Shown piece after piece: positions 24,528 to 32,698 of a stretch of 38,716 bases of DNA. A program made the translations under genes and the position numbers. The stretch lies in NCBI GenBank assembly GCA_028572065.1, contig JAPVWK010000004.1:1-38716 (forward strand). The letters are read 5' to 3'. The notes under the pieces are model-generated. The model was not told the DNA's origin, did not search any database, and was given only the letters and a program-made list of their open reading frames with translations. Positions within the stretch are counted from its first letter, which is position 1, and each line of letters begins with the position of its first letter. Source of the stretch: Candidatus Methanophagales archaeon (lineage in GTDB: Archaea > Halobacteriota > Syntropharchaeia > Alkanophagales > Methanospirareceae).

Positions 24528-27140
24528 TCATTCCAGCTTTATCGCCGGAACACCCTCTTTGTATCTCTTCCCGTTCCCATCTACGAACTCCGAGCAGGTC
24601 ATGAATCCCGTAGGAGTTGACAGATTAGCGGTATGATGAATTTGCGGATACGAGCCGGTTTGGATGGTGTAGTTGTAGGTGTGACCAGCAAGCAATGTGA
24701 CCTGCTCGGGAAATGTTATGCTATGCCAATCACCGTTGTAACCGTCCCATGTGCCACTAACATCCACACTGTCGCCCCATATTCTCACGGATTCGCTGTG
24801 GCCGCCAGTTCCCACGCAGGGATATGTGTACATCTTGCTAACATTGAGATTATCGAACGGCTTGAATGTACCGTTGTGTGTGCCCGAGATGGAAGGGTAG
24901 GTTCCCGGACCTGTATCGAAAATAGTTTCTGCAGATGTGAAGTAAATCTCAAACGGCTTCATCAGCGGATAAATGTCCTTGTCGGAATCTATGGGATAAT
25001 CTGTGTCGCCTATTCCATCATCATTTGCATCTGTTCCGTTGTAATCGTACCAGTAGTTGCCTAAGTAGTTTGTGTGTGTCTTGCCGTTGTATGTGTAGAG
25101 TATTTTTGAGGTGGAGTTCCAGATGTTGGTTGATGCGTAAGTCACAATGTTTTCTCTGTTGTGTATAAAATTGTTAAGGTAGATAATGTTATTGCTTGAT
25201 TCATAGAACGAAATCCCCCTATAATAATTGTGCGAATTGATATTGTTGTTTGATATAACATTGCCAATAGACTTATCGAAGCGAATTCCACAAGGACCAA
25301 AACTAATATTGTTATTTGAGATAGTATTGTTGGAAGCCTCCCTGAGAGATATCCCAACCTTGTTTTTTAATACATTCACGTTTTCTATCCTTGAATTTCT
25401 TGTGTATGCAAATAGAATCCCATCAATATTGTTTGTTAATATCATATCTTTCACCACAATATCCGTGGAATTTATAATGCCAACATAGCCGGCATCCTTT
25501 GGTATTCTTCGATCTCTCTCACCAATCCAGTAATAAATTGGTTTACCATTAACTCTGTTAGTAGTGTCTATATCGTGAATAAAATCAGAAAGTTCAACAC
25601 CCCAAACGCCAAAGTTGTACTCATTTTCTGACATAACATTTTTAGTTAATGTGTTGTTGCTGGAACTCAGAAGTGCAATCCCATCAAAGTTCGTGCTGAC
25701 ATTGTTGTTCGATATGACGTTATTGCTGGAAAAGTGGAGTGAAATTCCAGTGTTAACATTTGAACTAACATTGTTGTTTGAGATAATGTTGCTATTGGAA
25801 TAATACGAGAGACGAATACCATAGTTGTTATTCGTGGCGATGTCATTTAAAATATTGCAATTATTCGTCCCGTTAAGATATATTCCGGCAATACCCCAGA
25901 CCATTTCAGTCGCTCCTGTCAGTGTAACACCAATTATACTCACATAATCCGCAGTCACTTCAAACACATGGTCGCTAGAATTCATCGCCTGAACAATCGT
26001 ATCCGCAGGATTTCCCGAAGTTGACATGACCGTTAAAGACTTGTAAACCTTCACATTCTCTGTATATGTCCCCGCATCCACCGTAATCGTATTCCCATCC
26101 TTTGTATCGGTATCATCAATCGCAGCTTGAATAGTTGCGAAGTTCTCGCCTGTATTCAAGTTGTGAACTCTAAAATACAATCCAATATTCACCGTTGTCT
26201 CATCTGTATGTCCACATCCGTCATCTGCTTTCACCGTATACGTTCCCGCTTGTGCATCCGTTGTATCAATTGTTGCATCAAACGTACCGTCTGTGACCGG
26301 AACGGTCGCGGGGACAAGCTCTTTTGGTCCTTTCACGGTAACAACAATCGTATGCCCATCTTCACAGGTTGTTATACCGCTAACCTCTAAGGGCTCTCCA
26401 ATTCCTACATCAGCGACCGGGTTCAGTTTAACCCCGGTTATCTCATAAGTAACAAACCCCTGCTCTATGCTTTCTTTTGTATTCCCACTCTGGTCAGTGC
26501 TGTTTACAACAAAGTAATAACCAGTGCCTGGCAACAATCCTGTTAGTTCAATAGCATGATTTTTCACAAATAATGAATCCACTTCGCTTTCTGTATAACT
26601 CCCTGATGTTTTACCATATTTCACCAAACTATCAGCAATTTCATCTGTATCCCATTTCAGCGTTGCCGAATTGTTCGTTATCCCTGTTGCGATTACGTTT
26701 GTGATTAGCGGCGATGTAGTATCGTGTATAAGCTCTTTTGGAAAGGTCAAAGCTTCATAACAGTTCGAGTTTGCATGTACAATTGTTATCTTCGGTGGCA
26801 CTTCACCTGTGATATTGGCGAGTCCTGCAGGAATTTCTTTTAGCTCATTGCGGTAAATAGTGTTTGCATATTCTGCCAATAATCTTGGTGTTACGTTAGT
26901 TGTCACGTTAAATAAGTCTGTTGCTGGATTTAAGTTGTTGTGATAGATAGTATTTGCGTATTCTGTTTGTATTCTTGTTTTCACATCGCTTGTAACATTT
27001 GTCAGCTCTTCTGAATATGCGGTAGTAGTATTCCAAATCGTGTCTGCATCTTCGAGGATTATCCGGGAAGCACTAACTGCTGTTATTTGCAGATATAACG
27101 TTAAAACTACAACAAATACGATAAGTGCCTTTGCTCTCAT
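24528..27140 (-). CDS. NosD-like beta-helix surface protein with fibronectin-like domain
   Basis: An 870-residue exported protein. Residues 1-25 are a signal peptide. A Thr/Asn-rich stretch with repeated EYANTIYxN follows to about 120. A fibronectin type III-like domain spans about 140-230 (LVKYGKTSGSYTE, LLPGTGYYFVVNSTDQSGN) and an Ig-like domain about 235-318. A parallel beta-helix (NosD/CASH type) spans about 320-730 with many SNNxIxxNN rungs (NVISNNNVSTNFDGI). It ends with LGNYWYDYNGTDANDDGIGD, typical of archaeal NosD-like proteins. Residues 740-870 are the same C-terminal domain as in the proteins at 16038 and 19902 (FDTGPGTYPSISGTHNGT). Its start lies nine bases after the stop of the frameshifted gene at 27150. 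A cell-surface or S-layer-associated role, perhaps carbohydrate binding, is inferred. Confidence 0.88.
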   Translation of the reverse strand: MRAKALIVFVVVLTLYLQITAVSASRIILEDADTIWNTTTAYSEELTNVTSDVKTRIQTEYANTIYHNNLNPATDLFNVTTNVTPRLLAEYANTIYRNELKEIPAGLANITGEVPPKITIVHANSNCYEALTFPKELIHDTTSPLITNVIATGITNNSATLKWDTDEIADSLVKYGKTSGSYTESEVDSLFVKNHAIELTGLLPGTGYYFVVNSTDQSGNTKESIEQGFVTYEITGVKLNPVADVGIGEPLEVSGITTCEDGHTIVVTVKGPKELVPATVPVTDGTFDATIDTTDAQAGTYTVKADDGCGHTDETTVNIGLYFRVHNLNTGENFATIQAAIDDTDTKDGNTITVDAGTYTENVKVYKSLTVMSTSGNPADTIVQAMNSSDHVFEVTADYVSIIGVTLTGATEMVWGIAGIYLNGTNNCNILNDIATNNNYGIRLSYYSNSNIISNNNVSSNVNTGISLHFSSNNVISNNNVSTNFDGIALLSSSNNTLTKNVMSENEYNFGVWGVELSDFIHDIDTTNRVNGKPIYYWIGERDRRIPKDAGYVGIINSTDIVVKDMILTNNIDGILFAYTRNSRIENVNVLKNKVGISLREASNNTISNNNISFGPCGIRFDKSIGNVISNNNINSHNYYRGISFYESSNNIIYLNNFIHNRENIVTYASTNIWNSTSKILYTYNGKTHTNYLGNYWYDYNGTDANDDGIGDTDYPIDSDKDIYPLMKPFEIYFTSAETIFDTGPGTYPSISGTHNGTFKPFDNLNVSKMYTYPCVGTGGHSESVRIWGDSVDVSGTWDGYNGDWHSITFPEQVTLLAGHTYNYTIQTGSYPQIHHTANLSTPTGFMTCSEFVDGNGKRYKEGVPAIKLE

Positions 27141-27149
27141 GTTCTATCC

Positions 27150-28048
27150 TTATGCCTCTCTATATACGAGCACAATAGCGTCAAATGATTCTCCTTTATA
27201 ATTATTCAAATTTCCACTATGCCAAAGGCTCACGGTATGAAATGTATCAAGCGAAAGCTGAGTTGGACTGAGCTGTCCGTAATGCGTTACCGGATAATCA
27301 TTACACGCCCCAAGACTACTAATCTCATTTTCATCAATTTTCAGTGTCGATCCCAGAGAATCGTAGGCATAGTGTGAATAGGATCTATCATAGAATACGA
27401 ACTCGCCGGGCAGTTTTATGTTAAAAGTGTCTGTTCCTTCGGTCCATTGTGCATCTGCAATGATTATTAGTTTTTCGGCATTTGGATATCTAAAGTCGTA
27501 GTATTTCAGATCTCTTATCGGAACGCCTGCAGCGTTGCAAACTACACTTACACCGTCTTCAAGCTTTGTGCCCGTTATTTGTTCATCCGTGGTATAATCA
27601 TTCCAATCTAATATCTTCGCTACAACCTCTTCTTGTAGATAATAAGTTACAACCCATCCCTCTTTGTGGACATATACGTGAACGTCCTCGGTCTCTTCGT
27701 AGTCTGGAAGCGGGACAGAGCCGATGATGTACTCGTTGGTTTCGTATTCGATAGTTCTGAATACAGATTTTACTTTTCTATGTCTATTGCTTCTCCTACG
27801 TTTGTGTATGCGGATATTCCCGCTTCTTCTTTGAGGAATGTTGTGCCTGCTCGCTGAGCAGCAACGTCAACGGGACTTGCGCCTGCAACTCCGATAAAGG
27901 GCGGAGTCACAAGTGCGATAACACCATTTCCGCCGCCTTCGCTGAGCCCTTTTCCCATATCTGTTGCGCTATACATCGCTACGCTACTTGCGACTATCAC
28001 TAAGGCAATCGCGATTGCCAATGCCTTCATCCCAATTTTAGTTATCAT
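27150..28048 (-). pseudogene. secreted protein interrupted by a one-base frameshift
   Basis: The first part (27770-28048) has a signal peptide (MITKIGMKALAIAIALVIVA) and continues to NVGEAIDIEK before a TAA. The sequence then runs on in the -1 frame for about 205 codons to a TAA at 27150-27152: VKSVFRTIEYETNEYIIGSV, PLPDYEETEDVHVYVHKEGW, KYYDFRYPNAEKLIIIADAQ and so on. The join at GAAAAGTA (27772-27778) would read DIEK-VKS if one A were added or if the ribosome slipped back one base on AAAAG. The product would be about 297 residues. It resembles a secreted family I associate with methanosarcinal and ANME genomes. GGGGTGAT nine bases before the ATG is a strong ribosome-binding site. A natural mutation, programmed frameshift or homopolymer error are all possible. 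Confidence 0.75.
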
Positions 28049-28205
28049 CTTTTCGTATCACCCCTTTTTAATCTTTCTTTTTAATCGTATTAAAAGCCCA
28101 GCCATGCCACCTCAGAATAAATCAGAGGCTTCTCCTGTGTTTTTTGTATCTAAAAGCTATTCTTTGGTTTAGTGCTTGGGCGTACACCCACCGAATGTGG
28201 AGCCG

Positions 28206-28574
28206 CTACTCATACTTGGAAGCGCATTTAATATCAAGTTGTGCCGCAGTCACATGATCTGGCGCATCCAGCACACCGATAGCGCCTACTTCCTGGCCTT
28301 TCTTAACGTTTTGCGATAGGCTACCCGTGTACGTAACTGCGATTGTCGCGTTACCATCCGTAAGTTCAAAATCTAAGCCTTCTTCGCCCCAACCCGTGGG
28401 TGTGTTGACGACAGAGCCTAAAATCTTGACTTTTTCGCCTACTTGTGCACCCTCAGTAGTAATCTCAGAAACTCGCAAATACGGGCAGATGTCTGACGAA
28501 ATAGATTCGTACGCGAGAACAGCAGCTATGATTACCAACGCGGCAACAACAATATGGACCGTTTTTATTTTCAT
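28206..28574 (-). CDS. ccmE: cytochrome c maturation protein CcmE (CxxxY type)
   Basis: Periplasmic-side heme chaperone that carries heme from CcmC to the ligation complex. The 122-residue protein has an N-terminal membrane helix (about 6-22) and an OB-fold beta-barrel (VKILGSVVNTPTG, GLDFELTDGNATIAVTYTG). It ends KCASKYE, so the usual heme-binding His is replaced by Cys117 in a CxxxY motif, as in the variant CcmE of Desulfovibrio and archaea. Its ATG overlaps the stop of ccmD by four bases (ATGA), indicating coupled translation. It is last in the minus-strand ccmC-D-E operon. A possible terminator hairpin (CCTC/GAGG, 28109-28128) follows. Confidence 0.92.
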   Translation of the reverse strand: MKIKTVHIVVAALVIIAAVLAYESISSDICPYLRVSEITTEGAQVGEKVKILGSVVNTPTGWGEEGLDFELTDGNATIAVTYTGSLSQNVKKGQEVGAIGVLDAPDHVTAAQLDIKCASKYE

Positions 28575-28717
28575 CTCTTTGCGTCTCCTTTTTCGGACGT
28601 TCCTGCTTCAAGGAATGCTATCCGCTCCTTAAGCGCGGCTAACCTACGATTCAACCACACAAAAATCGCCAGCAGCGCCAGCCAGTAAATTACCGACACA
28701 ACCAATATTTCGTACAT
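28571..28717 (-). CDS. ccmD: CcmD-like small membrane protein
   Basis: A 48-residue protein, MYEILVVSVIYWLALLAIFV followed by a basic WLNRRLAALKERIAFLEA tail. One N-terminal membrane helix followed by a basic amphipathic helix is the CcmD layout. GGAGGT, formed by the last codons of ccmC, sits about 11 bases before the ATG, and the stop overlaps the ccmE start by four bases. CcmD helps release heme-loaded CcmE from the CcmABC complex. Sequence conservation in this family is low, so the call rests on position and layout. Confidence 0.8.
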   Translation of the reverse strand: MYEILVVSVIYWLALLAIFVWLNRRLAALKERIAFLEAGTSEKGDAKR

Positions 28718-28723
28718 CTTAGT

Positions 28724-29383
28724 TTACATACCTCCTTTTTTGTATATTAATACATTCACACGTTCCTCTAAATACTTGACTTCGGATGCCGTTATCATGA
28801 GATAAACGAAGAATGTAGCTGCAGCTACGATGTTCAGTAGCAATGCCGCCATTATTTGCGGTGTCATCGTGAATTCCGACAGCGTAGTGTGTGGAGTCCA
28901 CCACAGCATTGCCGATAAGTAATTCAGCGGTATGAGGAAAAAAGCCAGGATATTGTACACCGCACCGACCAACGCTCGCTTCTCGACATTGCCTATTGAT
29001 AATTTTATTGATACATAACCCATGTATGCAATCCAGAGGATAAGTGTAATTGTTTGTTTGGGGTTCCAGGTCCAATACGCACCCCACGTGGATTTCGCCC
29101 AAATAGCACCCGCTATTAACGCCACGGCGCCGTAAACCAGCCCTAACATTGCCGATACCTCTGCCGTACGGTCATACACAAGCTTCCGTTTAGCCAGGAA
29201 TGCGATGCTTGCGATAAGCGAAATAGAAAAAGCGAGGTAGCAAACCGAGATAGGAGGCACATGTAGATACAAGAAGTATATATCACCCCGTTCGGCACTT
29301 ACGGTAGAAGCATAAGCAGCGTAAGATGCAACTACGCACATTGCTACTGCGATTACAAGAATAATGTTTCGTTTATTTATCAT
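28724..29383 (-). CDS. ccmC: heme exporter/heme lyase CcmC
   Basis: A 219-residue membrane protein with six predicted helices that presents heme to CcmE. It shows the conserved His in LYLHVPP (H41), the heme-binding WWD loop TWGAYWTWNPKQT (W100-N107) and the second His in WWTPHTTLSEF (H165). The WWD motif normally ends WxWD; here the Asp is Asn (N107). Its ATG overlaps the stop of the DUF2283 gene by four bases, so ccmC is translationally coupled to a toxin-antitoxin-like pair. The final codons GGA GGT supply the ribosome-binding site of ccmD. Confidence 0.93.
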   Translation of the reverse strand: MINKRNIILVIAVAMCVVASYAAYASTVSAERGDIYFLYLHVPPISVCYLAFSISLIASIAFLAKRKLVYDRTAEVSAMLGLVYGAVALIAGAIWAKSTWGAYWTWNPKQTITLILWIAYMGYVSIKLSIGNVEKRALVGAVYNILAFFLIPLNYLSAMLWWTPHTTLSEFTMTPQIMAALLLNIVAAATFFVYLMITASEVKYLEERVNVLIYKKGGM

Positions 29384-29610
29384 ACCTTTACCCCCTCTGT
29401 TTGGTGACCCGTAAGCATACCGGTCAGAGAGAAACTCAGATTCTTCAGTTCCACCACCTTTGAGGCATCCAGTATCTCTATTTCAAGCACGCTGCCGTCC
29501 TCTCCATAATGGGCAATCAACCCTTCTGCAACATCTACCGAATCAACGAGTTTTCCTTCCCTCAATTTCACCAATAGAACATCAGCATCAGGCGAATATT
29601 TTATCTGCAT
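29380..29610 (-). CDS. DUF2283 family protein (probable antitoxin)
   Basis: A 76-residue protein, MQIKYSPDADVLLVKLREGK followed by GLIAHYGEDGSVLEIEILDA, the signature of DUF2283. I chose the ATG at 29610 because GGAGGAGG lies just upstream; an in-frame ATG at 29643 would be inside the preceding gene. DUF2283 proteins are usually paired with DUF4258 proteins, as here. The gene start overlaps the end of the DUF4258 gene and its end overlaps the ccmC start by four bases. Confidence 0.88.
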   Translation of the reverse strand: MQIKYSPDADVLLVKLREGKLVDSVDVAEGLIAHYGEDGSVLEIEILDASKVVELKNLSFSLTGMLTGHQTEGVKV

Positions 29611-29932
29611 ACGTGCCTCCTCCTTTATAATATCGTTCTGCATACGGGAAATACACCGTTATAACAACGGGATGCCCATTTTCATCATATTCATAAATAA
29701 CCCGGATTAAATGCGTACCCTCTCTTTTATGGGCTATGTATCTGCTACGATGACCTCTAACAACCTCTTCAGGATATACCAATGCCTTAATCACATTATC
29801 CGCATCTACCCCCCACATCTCGCTCCTATCTATCGCATGCCACGTTATCATTAGCTCAATATCCTCATTAATAATCCTTATGTGATATATCTTCCCCCGT
29901 TCTTTTTCCTCTATCTTGAATATGTTAAGCAT
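29588..29932 (-). CDS. DUF4258 family protein (probable toxin)
   Basis: A 114-residue protein with MITWHAIDRSEMWGVDADNV, then EEVVRGHRSRYIAHKREGTH, then VVITVYFPYAERYY, matching the DUF4258 pattern (ITxHAxxR ... IxVxY ... VITVY). Members are putative RNase-like toxins paired with DUF2283 antitoxins. No ribosome-binding site precedes the ATG at 29932, but an AT-rich ATATTAAA lies about 25 bases upstream, so a leaderless message is likely. It heads the operon DUF4258-DUF2283-ccmC-ccmD-ccmE and is divergent from ccmA. The first 27 residues could be an extension; the core begins at MITWHA. Confidence 0.85.
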   Translation of the reverse strand: MLNIFKIEEKERGKIYHIRIINEDIELMITWHAIDRSEMWGVDADNVIKALVYPEEVVRGHRSRYIAHKREGTHLIRVIYEYDENGHPVVITVYFPYAERYYKGGGTYADKIFA

Positions 29933-29948
29933 TACTGGTTAATAATGT

Positions 29949-29957
29949 TTTTAATAT
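29949..29957 (-). promoter_or_regulatory. putative TATA box of the DUF4258-ccmCDE operon (leaderless)
   Basis: On the minus strand CATATTAAA ends about 17 bases before the ATG at 29932 and centres about 22-25 bases from it, the spacing of a TATA box for a transcript starting at the initiation codon. No ribosome-binding site is present. Confidence 0.4.
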
Positions 29958-30068
29958 GGCCTTGGAGTAATAGAATAGAAGCAGCCCAAAGTCTCCATTT
30001 TCTTTAATATGCCATAGCCACATAAAAGTATTTATTGAAGTATAAGACGCGCTTATAGGGAATGCCAA

Positions 30069-30716
30069 ATGTCGAACAACGCAATAGCCGTGGAAATCCG
30101 TGAAGTATCGAAACGATATGGTTACTTGCAAGCGTTGAACTCCGTGTCGTTGAACATAGCCACAGGCGATTTTATGGCTTTTTCCGGGCACAACGGCGCG
30201 GGAAAGACCACGCTGCTGCGGATAATCGCTACGCACATATCGCCTACTTCGGGGACGGTAAAGATATTCGGTACGGACGCCCTCGAGAACTGCAAAATAA
30301 GACGAGAAATTGGGCTAGTAACGCACGATAGTTTCCTGTATGACGAACTGACAGTCCGGGAGAACTTACTGTTCTATGCGAAACTGTTTGACGTGAAAGA
30401 AGAAGCGTTCCGGGATACTATTGAGTTTTTAGGCATGAACCGCTGGTATAACGTGCAGGTGAAGAACCTATCGCATGGCTTGAGAAAGCGAGCGGACATT
30501 GTGCGGGCGTTACTCCATGATCCCGGTTTGATATTACTGGATGAACCGTTCTCCGGGTTGGACATGAACACGTGTGACCTGCTCGTGAACTATCTAAAAA
30601 GCCAGCACGGAAAGACGCTGTTAATATCGTCTCATTCGCTGGAATGGACGCGGAAGATTTGTGATAAAGGTATAGTGCTGGAAAGGGGTAAATTAGTGGG
30701 TGAGATAGATATTTAA
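30069..30716 (+). CDS. ccmA: cytochrome c maturation ABC transporter ATPase CcmA
   Basis: A 215-residue ABC ATPase that powers release of heme-CcmE from the CcmABCD complex. It has Walker A GHNGAGKTT (40-48), a Q-loop region (GLVTHDSFLYDELTVREN), a degenerate signature LSHGLRKR (from 134; the usual LSGGQ has His for the first Gly), Walker B LILLDEPFSGLD (154-165) and an H-loop SSHS. Short length and the LSHGxRKR form are typical of CcmA. It is divergent from the DUF4258-ccmCDE operon and separated from ccmB by a MazEF-type pair on the opposite strand. Confidence 0.93.
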   Translation: MSNNAIAVEIREVSKRYGYLQALNSVSLNIATGDFMAFSGHNGAGKTTLLRIIATHISPTSGTVKIFGTDALENCKIRREIGLVTHDSFLYDELTVRENLLFYAKLFDVKEEAFRDTIEFLGMNRWYNVQVKNLSHGLRKRADIVRALLHDPGLILLDEPFSGLDMNTCDLLVNYLKSQHGKTLLISSHSLEWTRKICDKGIVLERGKLVGEIDI

Positions 30717-30808
30717 TCCTGTTTGCTCTTTATATTTATACCATCAGAACATTCGCATAATCTATCGCCATTTTATTCTAAACATATTCTCGAATCAATT
30801 GTTTAAAC

Positions 30809-31174
30809 CTAATCCTTTATTCCCAAACTCACCTTCAATCTGTTATCAATTTCCTTCATTGTTTCATAGAGTAAACGTCCCAACCTTCGCGCAACGAGTC
30901 TGCGTGGTACCGTCATTATATATTCACACCGAACTACCGGTGTTTTTGCCAAACCAGAAGACTTAAAAGCTTCTGTCCCATCAACGATCATGTATTCAGT
31001 CTCTTTTATATCTTCTACAATACGCGAAGTTATTCCAACCATGATGAGGTCCTCAAAACGTCTATCAATCGAATGGTCAGAGATAATCAATGCTGGTCGA
31101 GCCTTCTTCGATGTTCCTTTCGAAGTTACAAACGGAAACGGAACGAGGACGACATCGCCACGATCATAGTTCAT
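30809..31174 (-). CDS. mazF: MazF/PemK-type toxin
   Basis: A 121-residue endoribonuclease-type toxin. It shows the start MNYDRGDVVLVPFPF, the conserved KARPALIISD, and VGITSRI, followed by a C-terminal helix (RRLGRLLYETMKEIDNRLKV). Length and motifs match the family. It overlaps the upstream antitoxin gene by 11 bases, so both are translated together. The pair separates ccmA from ccmB. Confidence 0.92.
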   Translation of the reverse strand: MNYDRGDVVLVPFPFVTSKGTSKKARPALIISDHSIDRRFEDLIMVGITSRIVEDIKETEYMIVDGTEAFKSSGLAKTPVVRCEYIMTVPRRLVARRLGRLLYETMKEIDNRLKVSLGIKD

Positions 31175-31409
31175 AGATGTCTTCCTCTTCGCTATCCCAG
31201 ATATTCTTTAGCGCCTGTTGTTGAAGCAATAAAGAACCCTTATCTACCGGGGTCTCAGTCTCTTCTTCACGCACAAGCCTTAAAACCAGAACATCATCTT
31301 CGTCCGCCAACAATTTGAATTGCATACCGGCCCTCAATCGCATCTTCTCGATGCTTCGCTTGGGAATTGACAAAAAACCATCTTCAGTGATTTTTACATA
31401 TAGCGTCAT
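31164..31409 (-). CDS. AbrB/MazE-type antitoxin
   Basis: An 81-residue protein with a swapped-hairpin DNA-binding start (LYVKITEDGFLSIPKRSIEK, then RAGMQFKLL) and an acidic C terminus (DSEEEDIYEL) suited to block a MazF toxin. GATGAAGAG lies just before the ATG. The gene overlaps mazF by 11 bases. It is smaller and more diverged than the AbrB-type antitoxin at 19334. Confidence 0.85.
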   Translation of the reverse strand: MTLYVKITEDGFLSIPKRSIEKMRLRAGMQFKLLADEDDVLVLRLVREEETETPVDKGSLLLQQQALKNIWDSEEEDIYEL

Positions 31410-31797
31410 CTCTTCATCAGTTCTTTGATTAGTTTTATCATTTAAAGTTTTTTGGGGCGCAAATAAGTTTGTTTTGATTTGGGATTTGATTGCTATTTAA
31501 AAGGTTAGAAGAGAACCTAAAATCCAAAAGAGTCAATCACTCGCTTTTAACTCCTGCTACTTTCAAAACTTGCCCTATTAGCTCGAATTCCCGACCTTCG
31601 CAAATAACACACCTCATCTTCTCCTCCTATAAACTATCCATTCTATAAAATTGAATTTGCTGATCTGTTATATCAAAATGTGCGGAATGTGGAGTAAACA
31701 CATCAAAACAGAACTCAGTGAAAAAGACTTACCAAAGCCAACAACTATTATTTATCTTGAATGATTTATCATTATTACAAGGGGCAAGTGAGCGAAA
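31410..31797. other. intergenic region between mazE-like gene and ccmB
   Basis: No gene over 30 codons is supported. A 26-residue minus-strand frame is listed separately. A 27-codon plus-strand frame at 31678 begins MCGMWSKHIKT but has no clear ribosome-binding site. The ccmB promoter should lie near the AT-rich stretch at 31746-31778. Confidence 0.4.
31537..31617 (-). CDS. possible 26-residue Cys-containing peptide
   Basis: MRCVICEGREFELIGQVLKV and six more residues, preceded by a perfect GGAGGAG site about three to five bases before the ATG. The CxxC at the start looks like the first half of a zinc-binding domain, so this may be a truncated gene or a short peptide. Evidence is limited to the ribosome-binding site and the CxxC. 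Confidence 0.3.
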   Translation of the reverse strand: MRCVICEGREFELIGQVLKVAGVKSE

Positions 31798-32532
31798 TTG
31801 GTAGTACCAGGATTAGGGATTTGTTTGGCAGTACTGGCATATGCAGGAATTTATGAATTCCCGAAGACTGCATACCTGATAGCGGAAAAAGACTTGAGAG
31901 CCGAGTTCAGACGCTCGTATGAGATGCTATCTATACTCACGTTCGTGCTGGGCTCCGTACTGATCTGCAGTTTCGCATGGAGCGGTGGTGCGCTAGGCAC
32001 AAGCCCGGAAGTAGGTGCTGCTACAATCTGGATAATCACATTTTTTGCCAGTATTCTCACGTTTACCACTTCGTTTGCACGCGAAGCGGATAAAGGCACG
32101 CTTGGCGGCTTGAAGACACTGCCCTGCTCACCTTTAGCGATCCTCACGGGTAAAATCATTTATGGGACTGTACTGCTGTTTGTCGTGGAATGTGTCTTAA
32201 TCCCGTTCTCAATTATCTTTTTGAACCTCGACTTGGGCGCAAGATTTCCGGCTCTTTTGCTCGTATGTCTATTAGGTGCGGTGGGGCTCGCATTTGCCGG
32301 CTCTTTTGTATCTGGGCTCGTGATGTTCTCAGAAGGCAAAACATTGCTACTCTCGTTTCTGCTTATTCCTGTTTGTATCCCCGTGCTTATGCCCGCGGTA
32401 TCCGCGACCGAGAAGATCATCCGGGAATCGGGCATCGCAGAAGTATTGCCGGAATTGAAGCTGCTAACCGCATTCCTGTTTATGATAACCGCGGTAATGA
32501 TCCTTACTTTTAAGTTCGTGCTTGAGGAGTGA
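31798..32532 (+). CDS. ccmB: heme exporter membrane protein CcmB
   Basis: A 244-residue membrane permease of the CcmABC complex. It shows the CcmB-type N-terminal KDLRAEFRRSYEMLSILTFV, the cytoplasmic loop SFAREADKGTLGGLKTLPCS and six predicted helices. The start is a TTG at 31798: an in-frame stop lies three codons upstream and the next in-frame ATG would remove the KDLRAEFR segment, so TTG is the best choice, with about 25 hydrophobic residues before that segment. It follows ccmA in orientation but is separated by about 1 kb that carries the MazEF pair, so it may have its own promoter. Confidence 0.9.
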   Translation: MVVPGLGICLAVLAYAGIYEFPKTAYLIAEKDLRAEFRRSYEMLSILTFVLGSVLICSFAWSGGALGTSPEVGAATIWIITFFASILTFTTSFAREADKGTLGGLKTLPCSPLAILTGKIIYGTVLLFVVECVLIPFSIIFLNLDLGARFPALLLVCLLGAVGLAFAGSFVSGLVMFSEGKTLLLSFLLIPVCIPVLMPAVSATEKIIRESGIAEVLPELKLLTAFLFMITAVMILTFKFVLEE

Positions 32533-32610
32533 ACGTACCTTCGGCTTTCGTTTTACTCTTTTTCACTCTATATAACGTATAACTGCCACCTATTTAGGAC
32601 GCATATCACA

Positions 32611-32687
32611 CGGATTTACGCAGATTTACGCAGAAAAATAACTGCCTTACGTTTAACTTCCGGATTATTTGCGTGCATCTGCGTCCG
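32611..32687. repeat. hairpin-type repeat element, copy at 32.6 kb
   Basis: The left arm CGGATTTACGCAGATTTACG (32611-32633 with CAG) is a tandem of 10-base units and pairs imperfectly with the right arm TTGCGTGCATCTGCGTCCG (32669-32687). The arrangement is the same as at 22845-22959. Confidence 0.6.
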
Positions 32688-32698
32688 ATTATCAAATT

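Noticed and set aside
29925-30236. 103-codon minus-strand frame over the ccmA start
   Set aside because: It overlaps the promoter region and the N-terminal ATPase of ccmA, and shows no domain or ribosome-binding site.
32190-32513. 107-codon plus-strand frame inside ccmB
   Set aside because: It lies in another frame of ccmB, whose membrane helices and KDLRAEFR motif identify the real frame.
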